Source: Streptomyces sp. NBC_00239
Lineage (GTDB): Bacteria > Actinomycetota > Actinomycetes > Streptomycetales > Streptomycetaceae
DNA: 64,000 nucleotides
Assembly (NCBI RefSeq): GCF_036194065.1
Contig: NZ_CP108095.1
Location: forward strand, 62,001-126,000
Reading direction: 5' to 3'
Shown here: one piece after another, positions 18,023 through 27,366 of the stretch
Layout: every line of letters begins with the position of its first letter
Numbering within the stretch: the stretch's first letter is position 1
The notes under the pieces: generated by a model
Database searches by the model: none
What the model saw: only the letters and a program-made list of their open reading frames with translations
Told to the model about the DNA's origin: nothing
Position numbers and translations under genes: made by a program

Positions 18023-19654
18023 TCAGGGGATGATGGTGAACGGCTTGGGTTCGACTCCCGGCACGCAGCCGGTGTCGGGCGCGGTCGGCCGCGCGAGGAA
18101 GGACAGCAGTACCGACGCGGCGCAGGGGTTCTGCGGCACCACCCAGTGGGTGACGCCGGGGATCACCACTGCGGTCGAGCGGGGCAGCGTACGGCCGGCG
18201 AACGGACCCCAGCTCGCGCCGGTCTTCGCGTCGAAGGTTCCGGTGATGATGAGCACGGGCACCTTGCTGCGGGTGGCCACCCGTTGGACCGCGGTGCGGT
18301 CCGGGACGTTCCATACGCGGCACAGGTCGTGCTCGAAGGGCAGTTGCGGGGCGTGGGCCAACACCGAGTCCGGCCATCCGGGGAAGGCCCGGCGGCCGGC
18401 GTTCAGCACATCGCGCTTCGAGTAGCCGGGGGCCCACTCGGCGCAGGCCACCGAGTGCGTCAGTCCGTGGGCGAACTCGCCGATGGCGGGCGTCGCGCCG
18501 GCGGCCTGCGCCCGGGCGAGGCGCTCGGGGTTGCCGGCGGCGAGTTCGTAGAGCGCCGCGGGGACGTCGGCCGACGGCACGAGCTGGCCGTTGGCCACCA
18601 GCAGGTTCACCAGCGTGCCCCCGTCGAGGACGACCTTGACCGGGGTTCCGCCACCGGGTGGCGGCACGGTCAGCGTCAGGGGGTTCGCCTCCAGCCGCCG
18701 GACCTGCTCGGTGAGCGTGCGGGAGAGGTCCGGGTAGCGGGACTTGCAGGCGGGCTGGTCCTCGCACGCCGCGAAGATCGAGTTGATGCCTTCCTGTGCG
18801 CTGTCCCAGGCCCACGGCAGGCTCACGGTCTGCGGCGGCACGACCGAGTCGATCGCCAGCGAGCGGACGCCCTGGGGGTGCCTGCGCAGATAGGTGAGGC
18901 CCAGGTCGGTGCCGTAGGAGTAGCCGTAGACGTTCCATTTCCTGATGTTCAGGGCCTTGCGGAGGGAGGCGAAGTCCGCGGCGTTCTCGGTGGTGTTGTA
19001 GGCCGTGAGGTCGTTCCCCTCGGCTGTCAGGCGGTCCCGGCACTGCTTCGCCGCGCGGACCAGCCCCCGTCCGGTGGACGGCGCGTCGTAGGGTAGGCCC
19101 ACCGCGGCCGCGTTGAACCGGTCCATCTCCGGGCAGGCGAGGTTCGGCTGCGAGTGGAGGGCGCCGCGCTGGGCCATGACGATCAGGTCGCGGTCGCGGT
19201 TCACCTCGGAGTCGATCAGGAAGGGGATGGCTCCGAACGCGTCTCCGCCGGGACCTCCTTCCATGAACACCACGGGGTCCGTGACAGGCGTCTTCGACGT
19301 CGCCGGGATGATGGCGACGGCCAGCCGGATGGTCCGTCCCGTGGGGTGCTCGCGGTTCTCGGGAACCTCCAGGAAGCCGCACCGCCCGGGTACCGGCTCG
19401 GGCGTCTGCGGGCAGGGTCCCGGCACGAACCGCGCCGGAGGCCCGGAGGGCGGCCCGCCGGCCGTCGGTGACTGGGCGCTGCTCGACGCGGTCCCGACCG
19501 CCCCGAGGACAGCCAGGCCTACGGCGAGCAGCGCCGCCTGCGTACGCGCCCTGCGGCCGATGCGCGGACCGCCGCGCCGGGCCGGGCCGCCTACGGGCGT
19601 ACCGGTCCCGGGACACGGGGGCAGGGGCCCGGAACCGGTGTCGTGTTCCGCCAT
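18023..19654 (-). CDS. Secreted alpha/beta hydrolase, TAP-like aminopeptidase family, first of tandem pair
   Basis: The ATG at 19654 gives 543 residues, with a basic start, a hydrophobic segment about 38-56 (QAALLAVGLAVLGAVGTA) and a signal-type export region. Landmarks match its neighbour: FMEGGPGGDA, YGYSYGTDLGLTYLRRHP with Ser about 246, GTFDAKTGAS (acid) and IPGVTHWVVP (His). Paired Cys (CPQTPE, CGFLEV, CPEM, CRDR and others) suit an extracellular protein. It leads the two-gene operon with 16368-18008, and the pair probably arose by duplication. About 500 bases of promoter space separate it from the divergent gene at 20168. Confidence 0.88.
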   Translation of the reverse strand: MAEHDTGSGPLPPCPGTGTPVGGPARRGGPRIGRRARTQAALLAVGLAVLGAVGTASSSAQSPTAGGPPSGPPARFVPGPCPQTPEPVPGRCGFLEVPENREHPTGRTIRLAVAIIPATSKTPVTDPVVFMEGGPGGDAFGAIPFLIDSEVNRDRDLIVMAQRGALHSQPNLACPEMDRFNAAAVGLPYDAPSTGRGLVRAAKQCRDRLTAEGNDLTAYNTTENAADFASLRKALNIRKWNVYGYSYGTDLGLTYLRRHPQGVRSLAIDSVVPPQTVSLPWAWDSAQEGINSIFAACEDQPACKSRYPDLSRTLTEQVRRLEANPLTLTVPPPGGGTPVKVVLDGGTLVNLLVANGQLVPSADVPAALYELAAGNPERLARAQAAGATPAIGEFAHGLTHSVACAEWAPGYSKRDVLNAGRRAFPGWPDSVLAHAPQLPFEHDLCRVWNVPDRTAVQRVATRSKVPVLIITGTFDAKTGASWGPFAGRTLPRSTAVVIPGVTHWVVPQNPCAASVLLSFLARPTAPDTGCVPGVEPKPFTIIP

Positions 19655-20167
19655 GTGATCTCGTCTCTCTGACGTCCAGGCCGCTCCGGCCGGGGGCCGG
19701 TTGGCATGACTGCGCCCAGCCGCATGGTCGGGCCGGGTGCGTACGCCAGCCTGCGTTCGGCCGCGGGCCGCCACCACTCGTCGCCGCCACTTGGCGCACC
19801 CCGCCCCGGGGCCTGCGTGCCGACCCGCCCACCCGGTTGGAGCAGGCGGTACCGGACCCGCTCGGGGGAAGGAAATCCGCCGTACGCCGGGGGCGGGCGG
19901 GGTGCGCCGTGTTGCCGCCATGTCGTCCGCATGCACGTGTTCGGGTCACCCGGTGGCGTGGACGACGTGCGTTCGGCGGTGTTCCACCCGCCGCGGGCCC
20001 CCGGTCTCCGCCGTATCCGGCAACGCGGCCGGGTGCCGGCCGCCCGGTGTTTCACCGCACCGATCACGGCACCCAATATCGGCGCACCCGATGGTGGCCG
20101 CGCCCTTCCGAAGTCCGGGACCGCGCCGAGCCGGTCCCGTTCCGGGTGGTGAAAACAGGTGGTGCCC

Positions 20168-20791
20168 GTGAACCGGATGGTGCCGTTGCGTACTGCCGCG
20201 AGCGTCCTGGCCCCGTGTGCCCTGGCCGCGTGTGCCCTGGCCGCGTGTGCCCTGGCCGGTGCCGCGAACTCTCCGGCCCACGCGAGCGCCGACGACCGGG
20301 AATCCCGCAGCGCGCAGGTGCTCCGGGAGCTGGTGCCCTCGCCCGACACCCCGGGCTGCGCGGCAGCCGTCGGCGTACGGGGAAACGTGGTCTGGGAGGC
20401 TGGCAGAGGGAAGGCCGATCTGGCCACAGGGCGCACCATCTCCCCGAAGACGGTCTTCGACATGGCCTACGACTCCAAGCAATTCACCGCAGACGCCGTG
20501 CTGTTGCTGGCGGGACGGGGCCGACTCGCTTTGGACGACCCGCTGTCCCGCTACCTCGACGACCCTCCGGCCTGGGCCCGGAACGTCACCCTGGGCGAGC
20601 TGATGCACCACACGAGCGGCATCACCGACTACCAGGACCTGCTGGAGGCCAAGGGCATCGCGCTGACGGATCCGGCCGGCCCGTTCAAGGTGAGTCCGGA
20701 CCGCAACACGGCCGTCACCGTCGTGTGCAACACCGAACCACCCGACAGCTTCCCTGCGGCCGGCCGGTTGCTGGACATGTGGACCAAGTGA
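20168..20791 (+). pseudogene. Beta-lactamase-fold serine hydrolase with internal deletion and lost nucleophile
   Basis: GTG 20168 follows AGGTGG. The product begins with a Cys-containing signal region built on a triplicated 15-mer (20216-20260; LAAC lipobox-like). The N-terminal half of a serine hydrolase follows, but where the family has S-x-x-K this reads YDSK in DMAYDSKQFTADAV, so the catalytic Ser is Tyr. YxN-side motif LMHHTSGITDYQ is present. The sequence then jumps at about residue 175 to the family C-terminus (VVCNTEPPDSFPAAGRLLDMW), so roughly half the domain is gone. The frame stays open; enzymatic activity is very unlikely. Confidence 0.7.
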
Positions 20792-21702
20792 TGGGCCAGG
20801 ACCGTCCGGCGCCCGCCGACTCGTCTCCGCCACGGGGCTCCGCGGGGCCCAGGTCCGTCCTACCCGTCCTTGTTCCCATCGCGCTACTGATCGTGGTGGC
20901 GGTGGCCGTCGGCTCGTGGCTGCAGTTCACCGAGCGGCAGGCGGTCGACACCGTGCACCCCGCAGGGTCCTCGGCCGCCGACCGCGTGGACGTGGAGGCC
21001 GCCGTCCAACGTGTCGATGCCTCGGGCAGAGAACTGGTCCTACGGGTCTGGGTGACGCCGCGAGGGAGCCTCGGCGAGGCGGGCGGGGCGGCCCCGGTGG
21101 CCGATCTCAGCATCCAGACCTCCGGAGCGACCCTGAGCGACCTTGAGTTCGCCGCCCACGAACGGCTCGCGACGAGAGACGTACAAGTGGCGCTCTCCGG
21201 CGGATCGATCAGCGACTACCCGTTCGACACCTACGGGACCGACATCGCGTTCCGGGCCGAACTGGGCGGCAAGCAGGTGCCGGTACGCATGCTGTTCTCC
21301 AACCACGACACCCTCTTCTCGGTCTCGACGGTACCCGCGCCCTCCCGGCAGGAGGCTGTGATGGCGGTGGGGTTGAAGCGTTCGGGCAGCCTGCTCGTGT
21401 TCGCGGTCTTCATGATGGCGGTGATGTGGGCGCTGGCGGCGTCCGTGCTCATCGGGGCCTGGTACCTGACGACCCGCGGCGAAGGCCTGGTCTGGCCCGG
21501 GCTGGGCTGGATGGCCGCCACCCTGTTCGCGCTCGCCTCGTTCCGCAACATCGCCCCCGGCACGCCCCCGATCGGCTGCGTGCTGGACTGGTTCGCCTTC
21601 CTGTGGGCCGAGATCTTCATCGCCCTCTGCCTGATCGCCGTGGTCGTCACGGGCGTCGACAAATCCCTGAAGTCCCGCCAACGGGACGCGCCGCCCCCCT
21701 AG
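20791..21702 (+). CDS. DUF4436 family membrane protein
   Basis: ATG 20791 overlaps the preceding stop (TGATG), so translation is coupled. The 303-residue protein has one N-terminal membrane helix (about 23-43), an extracytoplasmic beta-rich domain with SDYPFDTYGTDIAFRAEL, and three C-terminal helices (LLVFAVFMMAVMWALAASVL; WPGLGWMAATLFALASF; WAEIFIALCLIAVVVTGV) with the FRNIAPGTPPIGCVLDW motif of DUF4436. The function is unknown. The intact gene behind a dead hydrolase suggests the pair was once a working unit. Confidence 0.85.
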   Translation: MGQDRPAPADSSPPRGSAGPRSVLPVLVPIALLIVVAVAVGSWLQFTERQAVDTVHPAGSSAADRVDVEAAVQRVDASGRELVLRVWVTPRGSLGEAGGAAPVADLSIQTSGATLSDLEFAAHERLATRDVQVALSGGSISDYPFDTYGTDIAFRAELGGKQVPVRMLFSNHDTLFSVSTVPAPSRQEAVMAVGLKRSGSLLVFAVFMMAVMWALAASVLIGAWYLTTRGEGLVWPGLGWMAATLFALASFRNIAPGTPPIGCVLDWFAFLWAEIFIALCLIAVVVTGVDKSLKSRQRDAPPP

Positions 21703-21792
21703 CGGCTCCGCCTGCGCGCCGTCGGATGATCCCGCGGCGGCTGACCGCCAAGGAGCGCTCTTCGCCGACGTGGTGAACACGGTTCCCTCACG

Positions 21793-22076
21793 CTGCACGT
21801 CGCCTTGGAGTGGCTGGAGTTCCGGCGCCGCCGCAGGCCCGACACCACCAATCCTGCTGATCAACAAGATCACTGCTCTGGGCACCGGCCCGGTCAGCGG
21901 GGTCACTCTCTCTGAGCCCTTTCGCGGCCAGGCCGTTACCCTGGAACAGCTCCGCGTCGACCGCCAGCTCGAAGAGGCCCTTGCCCACGGGCCCGACCCG
22001 CTTCACCTCGCCGAGGTCTTCGGCTTGGACGAGAAGACCGCGATCCGCTACGCGAACTCCGCCCGCGCACGCGGAG
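21793..22076 (+). pseudogene. Integrase/recombinase-like C-terminal remnant
   Basis: A first frame reads LHVALEWLEFRRRR then shifts by one near 21848 into ILLINKITALGTGPVSG, GQAVTLEQLRVDRQLEEALA, HGPDPLHLAEVFGLDEKTAI and RYANSARA. This resembles the C-terminal region of streptomycete site-specific recombinase-like proteins that select hits on targets by a helix-turn-helix at the end. No start, no catalytic region and one frameshift mark it as debris. Confidence 0.55.
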
Positions 22077-22326
22077 TACTGAACCGTGGATCGGGCAATG
22101 CCATGACCCTGCGCAACAAGGTCATCCCTGACGGTGGACTCCATGACACCGGTCTCTACGGCGCCTCGCCGACAGCGCGCGATGGGCTTGAGCAGATCCG
22201 GTCTTGATCCGCATGCCTTCGGCGGGCGGGGTCGTCAGAAACCGGCTGAGGGTGGGGGCAGCTGCGCACCGCTGCGGTCGTCGTGCTGCGTTGCGGTGCG
22301 CGGCTTCGGCGCGGCCCCGGTGCGGG

Positions 22327-22620
22327 TCAGGCGTCGGCCGGAAGGCCGGGAGGGAACGGCGCTTCGTCCTTCAGGATGTCGATGCGCCGGCGGACCGCTG
22401 CGAAGAGCTCGGCCTGGCCTTCCCTGGCCGAGTGGTCGAAGTAGTCGTGGCGGAGTTGGAGTTCGGTGGTGCCGTCGGAGGCCTTCAGTCGCACCAGGCC
22501 GAGGCGGGCGTCGGTCGGGTCGCGGTGTTCGCTCAGTTCCGGGGGCATGCCGTGGTCGGGGTCGGTGAGTGCCTGGACGAGTTCGGTGCGGCGCAGGTCG
22601 GTGTCGGTGTCGTGGTCCAT
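22327..22620 (-). CDS. Hypothetical acidic protein
   Basis: From ATG 22620 the product has 97 residues; a GTG at 22662 would add 14. It is acidic, soluble, and reads like a real protein (RLGLVRLKASDGTTELQLRH, EGQAELFAAVRRRIDILKDE) with a Pro-rich end. No motif is recognised. No clear ribosome binding site precedes either start, so the start is uncertain. Confidence 0.45.
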   Translation of the reverse strand: MDHDTDTDLRRTELVQALTDPDHGMPPELSEHRDPTDARLGLVRLKASDGTTELQLRHDYFDHSAREGQAELFAAVRRRIDILKDEAPFPPGLPADA

Positions 22621-22932
22621 GCGCAATACCCACAGCTGGCTGAGACCCGGCCGACGAACCACCGGCAGGAAAGTCGGAACGGTTCACTGCGCAAGACCGG
22701 CTATTCGGGCAGAGGCCAGCCACCGTTTTCAGGGCCGTGTCACGAGAAGAACCTGCAAAAGGGCGGCGGGCTTCCATCGGCCCTGACCGTCGCCGAGCGT
22801 GCGCATCTGCCGCTGGCGGTCGGATCGGCATGGCGCAGGGAAGGCCGGGCCGGCTATAGGCGTCGGCGGCCCTGTGCAGGTGGTCCATGGACGCGGCCGA
22901 CTCCGGGCGTCCCCGCTCATAGCGAGCGCAGT

Positions 22933-23523
22933 TCAGGAGCAGGGCATGCTCATGTACAGGGCCTGCTCGCCTGCAGAGGCCGTGCCGTCGTACAGGGTCG
23001 TGTCCAGGCCGCAGAAGGTGAACCCCATGCGCAGGTAGGCGTGGATCGCGGGGGCGTTGACGTTGGTGACCTCTAGCCAGAGGTGTGCGGCTTCTTGCGT
23101 GCGGGCGAAGTCCATCGCGTGTGCGACGAGCAGTCGGCCGATGCCTTGGCGTCGGTGTGCGGGGGCGATGCCGATGTCCTCGACGGTGAGTCGGCGGTTC
23201 CACGGGGAGTAGGAGACGGCGGCGAAGCCGGCCAGCCCGCCGTCGGCAGCAACGGCAGCAAAGGTCTGGTTGTGGGGCTCCTCCCCCGCTGGACCGGAAC
23301 CGTCTTGCGTGCCGCCGTCCACGTCGTGGCCGTCGTCGGGGAACACCTTGGTCAGTGGTGGGTCGACCGGGACTTCTCGAAGCGAGAACCCGGTGACGGA
23401 GGCTGTGACTTCGAAAACAGTGCTGGTGGTGAACGATGTGTCGAGGGCGTCGATCTTTGCGGTGTCCTCAGGACGGGCAGGACGGACGGTACACGCCGGT
23501 TCGCGAGCGACGATGGAGGTCAT
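22933..23523 (-). CDS. sat: Streptothricin N-acetyltransferase (nourseothricin resistance type)
   Basis: This 196-residue GNAT protein is strikingly like the streptothricin acetyltransferases of S. lavendulae and S. noursei: LDTSFTTSTVFEVTA, FSLREVPVDPPLTKVFPDDG, an acidic variable insert, LAGFAAVSYSPWNRRLTVED, the acetyl-CoA loop HRRQGIGRLLVAHA, HLWLEVTNVNAPAIHAY, MGFTFCGLDTTLYDGTAS and the C-terminal EQALYMSMPC. These enzymes acetylate the beta-lysine amine of streptothricin and detoxify it. No streptothricin biosynthetic NRPS is seen in the window, so it may be a stand-alone resistance gene or protect against a related amine. The symbol follows family usage. Confidence 0.88.
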   Translation of the reverse strand: MTSIVAREPACTVRPARPEDTAKIDALDTSFTTSTVFEVTASVTGFSLREVPVDPPLTKVFPDDGHDVDGGTQDGSGPAGEEPHNQTFAAVAADGGLAGFAAVSYSPWNRRLTVEDIGIAPAHRRQGIGRLLVAHAMDFARTQEAAHLWLEVTNVNAPAIHAYLRMGFTFCGLDTTLYDGTASAGEQALYMSMPCS

Positions 23524-23532
23524 GCGCCGACG

Positions 23533-23875
23533 TTACGGGCGTTCCCGGCAGAGCACACCGGCCTTTCGTGCGGGTGGCGCGAGGTGGAGAGTGGTGCGGG
23601 TGAGGATCTGCGCGCAGACGCCGGTGTCGAGGATCGCGGGTGCCTGGTGCAGGACGGGTTCGGTGTCGGCGAGGAGGGCGGCGGCGTAGAGGTGGAGGGC
23701 GATGTTCTTGCTGCCCTGCACGCGTATCCAGCCGGCCGGTCGGTGCCCCGCCCGCCTCGCGATGGTGTCGGTGTTGCAGTTCGCGGAGAACCTGCCTGAT
23801 GGTGTCGGTGCGGGGCAATCGGGCCGTGGTCCACATCGGAACGGTGACAGGGGCCGAGGTGCAAAGGGAACGCAT
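23533..23875 (-). pseudogene. Enolpyruvyl transferase (MurA-like) N-terminal fragment
   Basis: The minus strand starts RSLCTSAPVTVPMW and TDTIRQVLRELQ, then one frame over gives AGWIRVQGSKNIALHLYAAA, LLADTEPVLHQAPAILDTGV and CAQILTRT before ending. The GSKN-AL...AALL...P.I.D pattern is the N-terminal signature of the EPSP synthase/MurA family. Only about 100 of some 420 residues remain and one frameshift is needed. It sits between the resistance gene and the divergent decarboxylase and may be the remnant of a biosynthetic gene. Confidence 0.5.
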
Positions 23876-24131
23876 GAAGCCGACCTCGCGCTGAACCCCG
23901 GACGGGACGCCGGGGCACCGTCCCTAGGAACGACACCAGCCCAGTGTCGGCGCATGTACCGGGGCAGAAGGCACGCCGCGAGCAGCGCGATGCCCTGGGC
24001 GCACGAGGCCGTCCACTCTGTTCGAATTCTTTGCGGAGCTGCGTGTCGACCAGCGGGGCTGCTCGTTACGATCACGGCCCTCATCGCAGTGACCTGGGGC
24101 CTTGTGACAGCGAAAGGTCTTCTCCGCCACC

Positions 24132-25673
24132 ATGCACCACAGTTCACCCGCCCCGGAATCCGGCCCCGGCAGCGCAACCGCGCCGCCCCTGTGTCAAGTA
24201 CCGCCCGGCGTCCACCCCAAGGTGCTGCGGGACGAGCTCGTCGCCGCCGCCGAGTGGGTGTCGCACTACCTGGCCGAGGTTCCGGCGGGCGCGGTACACC
24301 GCCCGATGACACCCGTTCACCGGGCGCGGCTGCGCGAGCCTTCCCTCGCCCCGCAGGGGCAGGAACTGGGCCAGGTGCTGGACTTCGTACGCGAGGAGAT
24401 CGCCCCGTATCCGACCGGGAACGGGCACCCCGCGTTCTTCGCCTGGGTCAACTCCCCGCCCGCACCCGCCGGCCTCATCGCCGAACTACTGGCCTGCGCC
24501 GTCAACGCGACCTGCGGCATGGGCGAGAACGCCCTCATGGACCTGGAACGCGGCACCGTACGCATGCTCGCCGACCTCGCAGGACTGCCCGACACGACGG
24601 GCGGGGTGCTGACCAGCGGCGGTTCCATGGCCAACCTGCTCGCCCTGGCCACCGCCCGCACCTGGTTCCTCACCCAGCACGGCGCCGGCGACGGCCCCGC
24701 CTACGACCGTGACCACGCCCGCCTCACCCTCTACTACAGCGCCCAGGCCCACATGTCCGTCGCCAAGGCCGCCGCCTGCATCGGCCTGCCCGCCCACCGG
24801 CTGCGCCCCGTACCCACCGACCACCACGACCGCCTCGACCCCGCCGCGCTGCGCACCGCGGTCGCCGCCGATCTCGACACGGGCCTGCTGCCCTTCTGCA
24901 CCGTCACCACGCTGGGCACTACCGCGACGGGCGCCGTCGACCCGATCGAACCGGTTACCGCCCTGTGCCGGGAGACGGGCATGTGGCACCACGCGGATGG
25001 CGCCTGGGGCGGACTCGGCGCCGCCGTCCCCGCCCTGGCACCCCTCTATCAGGGCATCGGCGGAATCGATTCACTGACCGTGGACCCGCACAAGACCCTC
25101 AGCGTCCCGGTCGGCTGCGGGGCCCTCCTCGTCCCGGATCCCGGGAACCTGCACACCGCCTTCGCCCACCAGGCCTCCTACCTCACCGCAGACGAACCCG
25201 GCGCGCTGCCGTGGCTGTCCCACGCCACGATCGAGCTGACCCGCCCCGGCACCCGCGCCCTGTCCCTGTGGGCCACCCTCAACCACCTCGGCCGCGACGG
25301 CGTCACCAGCCTGATCACCCACTATCTGACCCTCGCCGACCAGCTCCGAGAACGCATCACAGCCGAACCCCGGCTCGAACTCCTCGCGGGCGGCCCCTGG
25401 CCCGTCGCCTGCTTCCGCATCACCGACCCAGGCAGCGGCGACCCCGATGCCCTCCACACCCGCGTCGCCCGCCGCGTACAAGCCGGCGGGCGCGCCTACC
25501 TCGCCACCGTCACCACGGGCGGCCACACCGTCCTGCGCGCCTGCCTATGCAACTACCGCACCACCAGCAACGACCTCGACCTCCTGATCCGCGAAATCCT
25601 CCACGCCACCCGGACCGGCACGGACACCGACGGCGGCCATCCCACCGCCAGTCACCGGCCGACGCATCGGTGA
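24132..25673 (+). CDS. PLP-dependent group II decarboxylase
   Basis: This 513-residue protein belongs to the aromatic-amino-acid/glutamate/diaminobutyrate decarboxylase family. Visible landmarks are PYPTGNGHPAFFAWVNSPPA, NALMDLERGTVRMLADLAG, TSGGSMANLLALATAR, HHADGAWGG with the PLP-ring Asp about 289, and VDPHKTLSVPVGCG with the Schiff-base Lys about 321. It converts an amino acid to an amine and CO2; the substrate cannot be read from sequence. It is divergent from the resistance gene block and convergent with the halogenase. The start at ATG 24132 lies 15 bases after an AAAGG; alternatives are not better. Confidence 0.88.
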   Translation: MHHSSPAPESGPGSATAPPLCQVPPGVHPKVLRDELVAAAEWVSHYLAEVPAGAVHRPMTPVHRARLREPSLAPQGQELGQVLDFVREEIAPYPTGNGHPAFFAWVNSPPAPAGLIAELLACAVNATCGMGENALMDLERGTVRMLADLAGLPDTTGGVLTSGGSMANLLALATARTWFLTQHGAGDGPAYDRDHARLTLYYSAQAHMSVAKAAACIGLPAHRLRPVPTDHHDRLDPAALRTAVAADLDTGLLPFCTVTTLGTTATGAVDPIEPVTALCRETGMWHHADGAWGGLGAAVPALAPLYQGIGGIDSLTVDPHKTLSVPVGCGALLVPDPGNLHTAFAHQASYLTADEPGALPWLSHATIELTRPGTRALSLWATLNHLGRDGVTSLITHYLTLADQLRERITAEPRLELLAGGPWPVACFRITDPGSGDPDALHTRVARRVQAGGRAYLATVTTGGHTVLRACLCNYRTTSNDLDLLIREILHATRTGTDTDGGHPTASHRPTHR

Positions 25674-25895
25674 GCGCCCGCCGGAGCTCGAAGCACCGAT
25701 CAGCATCGACCCGATCCCCCAAACCTCGCCGGGATCTCCCAAAGCGGTGACCGGCAGCACCACTGCCACCCACTGCCGAACCAAGGCGGCAGCTGCTACT
25801 GCGGATCCTCCCGCAGCGGAACTTCCCGGCCCTCTCGGAACCATTCCGTTCCACCGCGTCGTAGATCGGCGAATCCCACCCGGTCCGCCGCATGG

Positions 25896-27296
25896 TCAGG
25901 GATTCGGGTGGCTGGGGACCGGGCGCAGGGTGGGGTGGGGGGTGAGGGTGAGGTAGAGGCCTGCGGCTGCGTGGTCGGGGGTGGTGGGCAGGGGGAGCAT
26001 GTGGCTGGTTCCGTGTCCGCCGAGGCCGTTGGGGTGGTGGCCGTTGAGGGGGCTTTGGAGTTTTTCGTAGAGGAGGTCGAGGGAGTGTTCCTGGGCGTCG
26101 TGGAGGTCTTCGGTGCCGGTGATGATGTTGAGGAATGACTCGTGGAGGCGTAGTCCTTGCTGGTCGCGGTGGGTGAGCTGTTGGGCTCGGCGGAAGTAGG
26201 TGTCGCGGCCGTCGTGGATGCGGTAGAAGGCGCCGACGAGGATGAGGAGGCGTTCGTAGGCGCGTTGGTAGGTGGTCTGGTAGAAGCGGCGTGCGGTGGT
26301 CTCGTCGGTTTCGCCGCGTAGGACGGTGGCGATGGCTGCGGCGCTGAGGAGACCGCTGTACATCGCCAGGTGCACGCCGGTGGACAGCAGCGGGTCAAGG
26401 AAGCAGGCCGCGTCGCCGGCGAGGTAGTAGCCGGGGCCGCAGAACGCGTCGCTGGTGTAGGAGTAGTCGCTCTCGACCTTGACGACGGACACCTGCTGGG
26501 CGCTGTGCAGTATGCGGGCGAGGAGCGGGCTTCGGGCGAGCGCATCGTGGTAGACGGCGTCGACGGATCCCAAGTGGCCCTTGGCCTGGTTGAAGGAGCG
26601 TTTGTCGGTGACCAGGCCGACGCTGAGCGTGCCGTCATGGAGGGGTATGGCCCACAGCCAGCCGGCGTCCGGCAGAGAGAAGACCCCGATCGCTCCCTCA
26701 GGTCCGGGCAGGGGTGTGCTGCTTTGCCAGTACCCCCAGGCGGCGACGTTGCGGAAGACGTCGTGCACGCGTCGCGTGCCCAGTTGCCGGGCGCCCAGTA
26801 TTCCTGCCCGGCCTGTGGCGTCGATGAGGTGGGTGAAGTCGATTTCGCCGTTCCGGCCGTCGTTGGCGGACCAGGACGCGCTGGTGGCGTGGCCTGCCGG
26901 CATGGCGATGTGCCGGACCCGGGTCTCCTGGCGCACGTCTGCTCCCTGGCGGCGGGCGTGCTGCAGGAGGAGGTCGTCGAATTCGGAGCGGACGACCTGG
27001 AAGCTGTGGGTCGCCGGTCGGCCGGGGTCGTCGAAGCGCAAGGCCCACTCCTGGCCTCCCCAGCCGTAGAAGGCACCGCTTTTACGGACGAATCCGTACC
27101 GTTCGACGGCCTCGCGAGCGCCCAGGATGTCCAGGACGGGCAGGAGCGACGGGAGCAGGGACTCCCCGATGTGGTAGCGGGGGAAACGCTCCCGCTCGAG
27201 CAGGACGACGTCGAAGCCCTGCTGTGCCAGCACGGTGGCCGCCGTCGAGCCGGCGGGGCCGCCCCCGGCGATCAGTACCTGCGTCTGTTCCCGCAC
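25896..27296 (-). CDS. Flavin-dependent halogenase
   Basis: GTG 27296 follows AGGGGAGT by five bases and leads directly into the FAD-binding GGGPAGSTAA (about 11-20), so I prefer it to upstream frames. The 466-residue protein has the halogenase signature WLWAIP (213-218, W-x-W-x-I-P), Lys72 in RKSGAFYGWGG at the position of the catalytic Lys, GDAACFLDPLLSTGVHLA (about 294-311), and a helical C-terminal domain. Such enzymes use FADH2, O2 and chloride to chlorinate phenol, pyrrole or indole groups, often on tethered substrates. It shares a 70-base divergent promoter region with the ligase gene. Confidence 0.85.
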   Translation of the reverse strand: MREQTQVLIAGGGPAGSTAATVLAQQGFDVVLLERERFPRYHIGESLLPSLLPVLDILGAREAVERYGFVRKSGAFYGWGGQEWALRFDDPGRPATHSFQVVRSEFDDLLLQHARRQGADVRQETRVRHIAMPAGHATSASWSANDGRNGEIDFTHLIDATGRAGILGARQLGTRRVHDVFRNVAAWGYWQSSTPLPGPEGAIGVFSLPDAGWLWAIPLHDGTLSVGLVTDKRSFNQAKGHLGSVDAVYHDALARSPLLARILHSAQQVSVVKVESDYSYTSDAFCGPGYYLAGDAACFLDPLLSTGVHLAMYSGLLSAAAIATVLRGETDETTARRFYQTTYQRAYERLLILVGAFYRIHDGRDTYFRRAQQLTHRDQQGLRLHESFLNIITGTEDLHDAQEHSLDLLYEKLQSPLNGHHPNGLGGHGTSHMLPLPTTPDHAAAGLYLTLTPHPTLRPVPSHPNP

Positions 27297-27366
27297 GTCC
27301 CACTCCCCTTTTAGTGTGAGAGATGTCGGCTTTGCGCTCTGCCTCGGTCTTACCTGCCGTGACAGC

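Noticed and set aside
16491..19096. Long open frames on the plus strand opposite the tandem peptidase genes.
   Set aside because: They are antisense frames kept open by GC bias; they have no family motifs and the minus strand encodes two clear secreted hydrolases.
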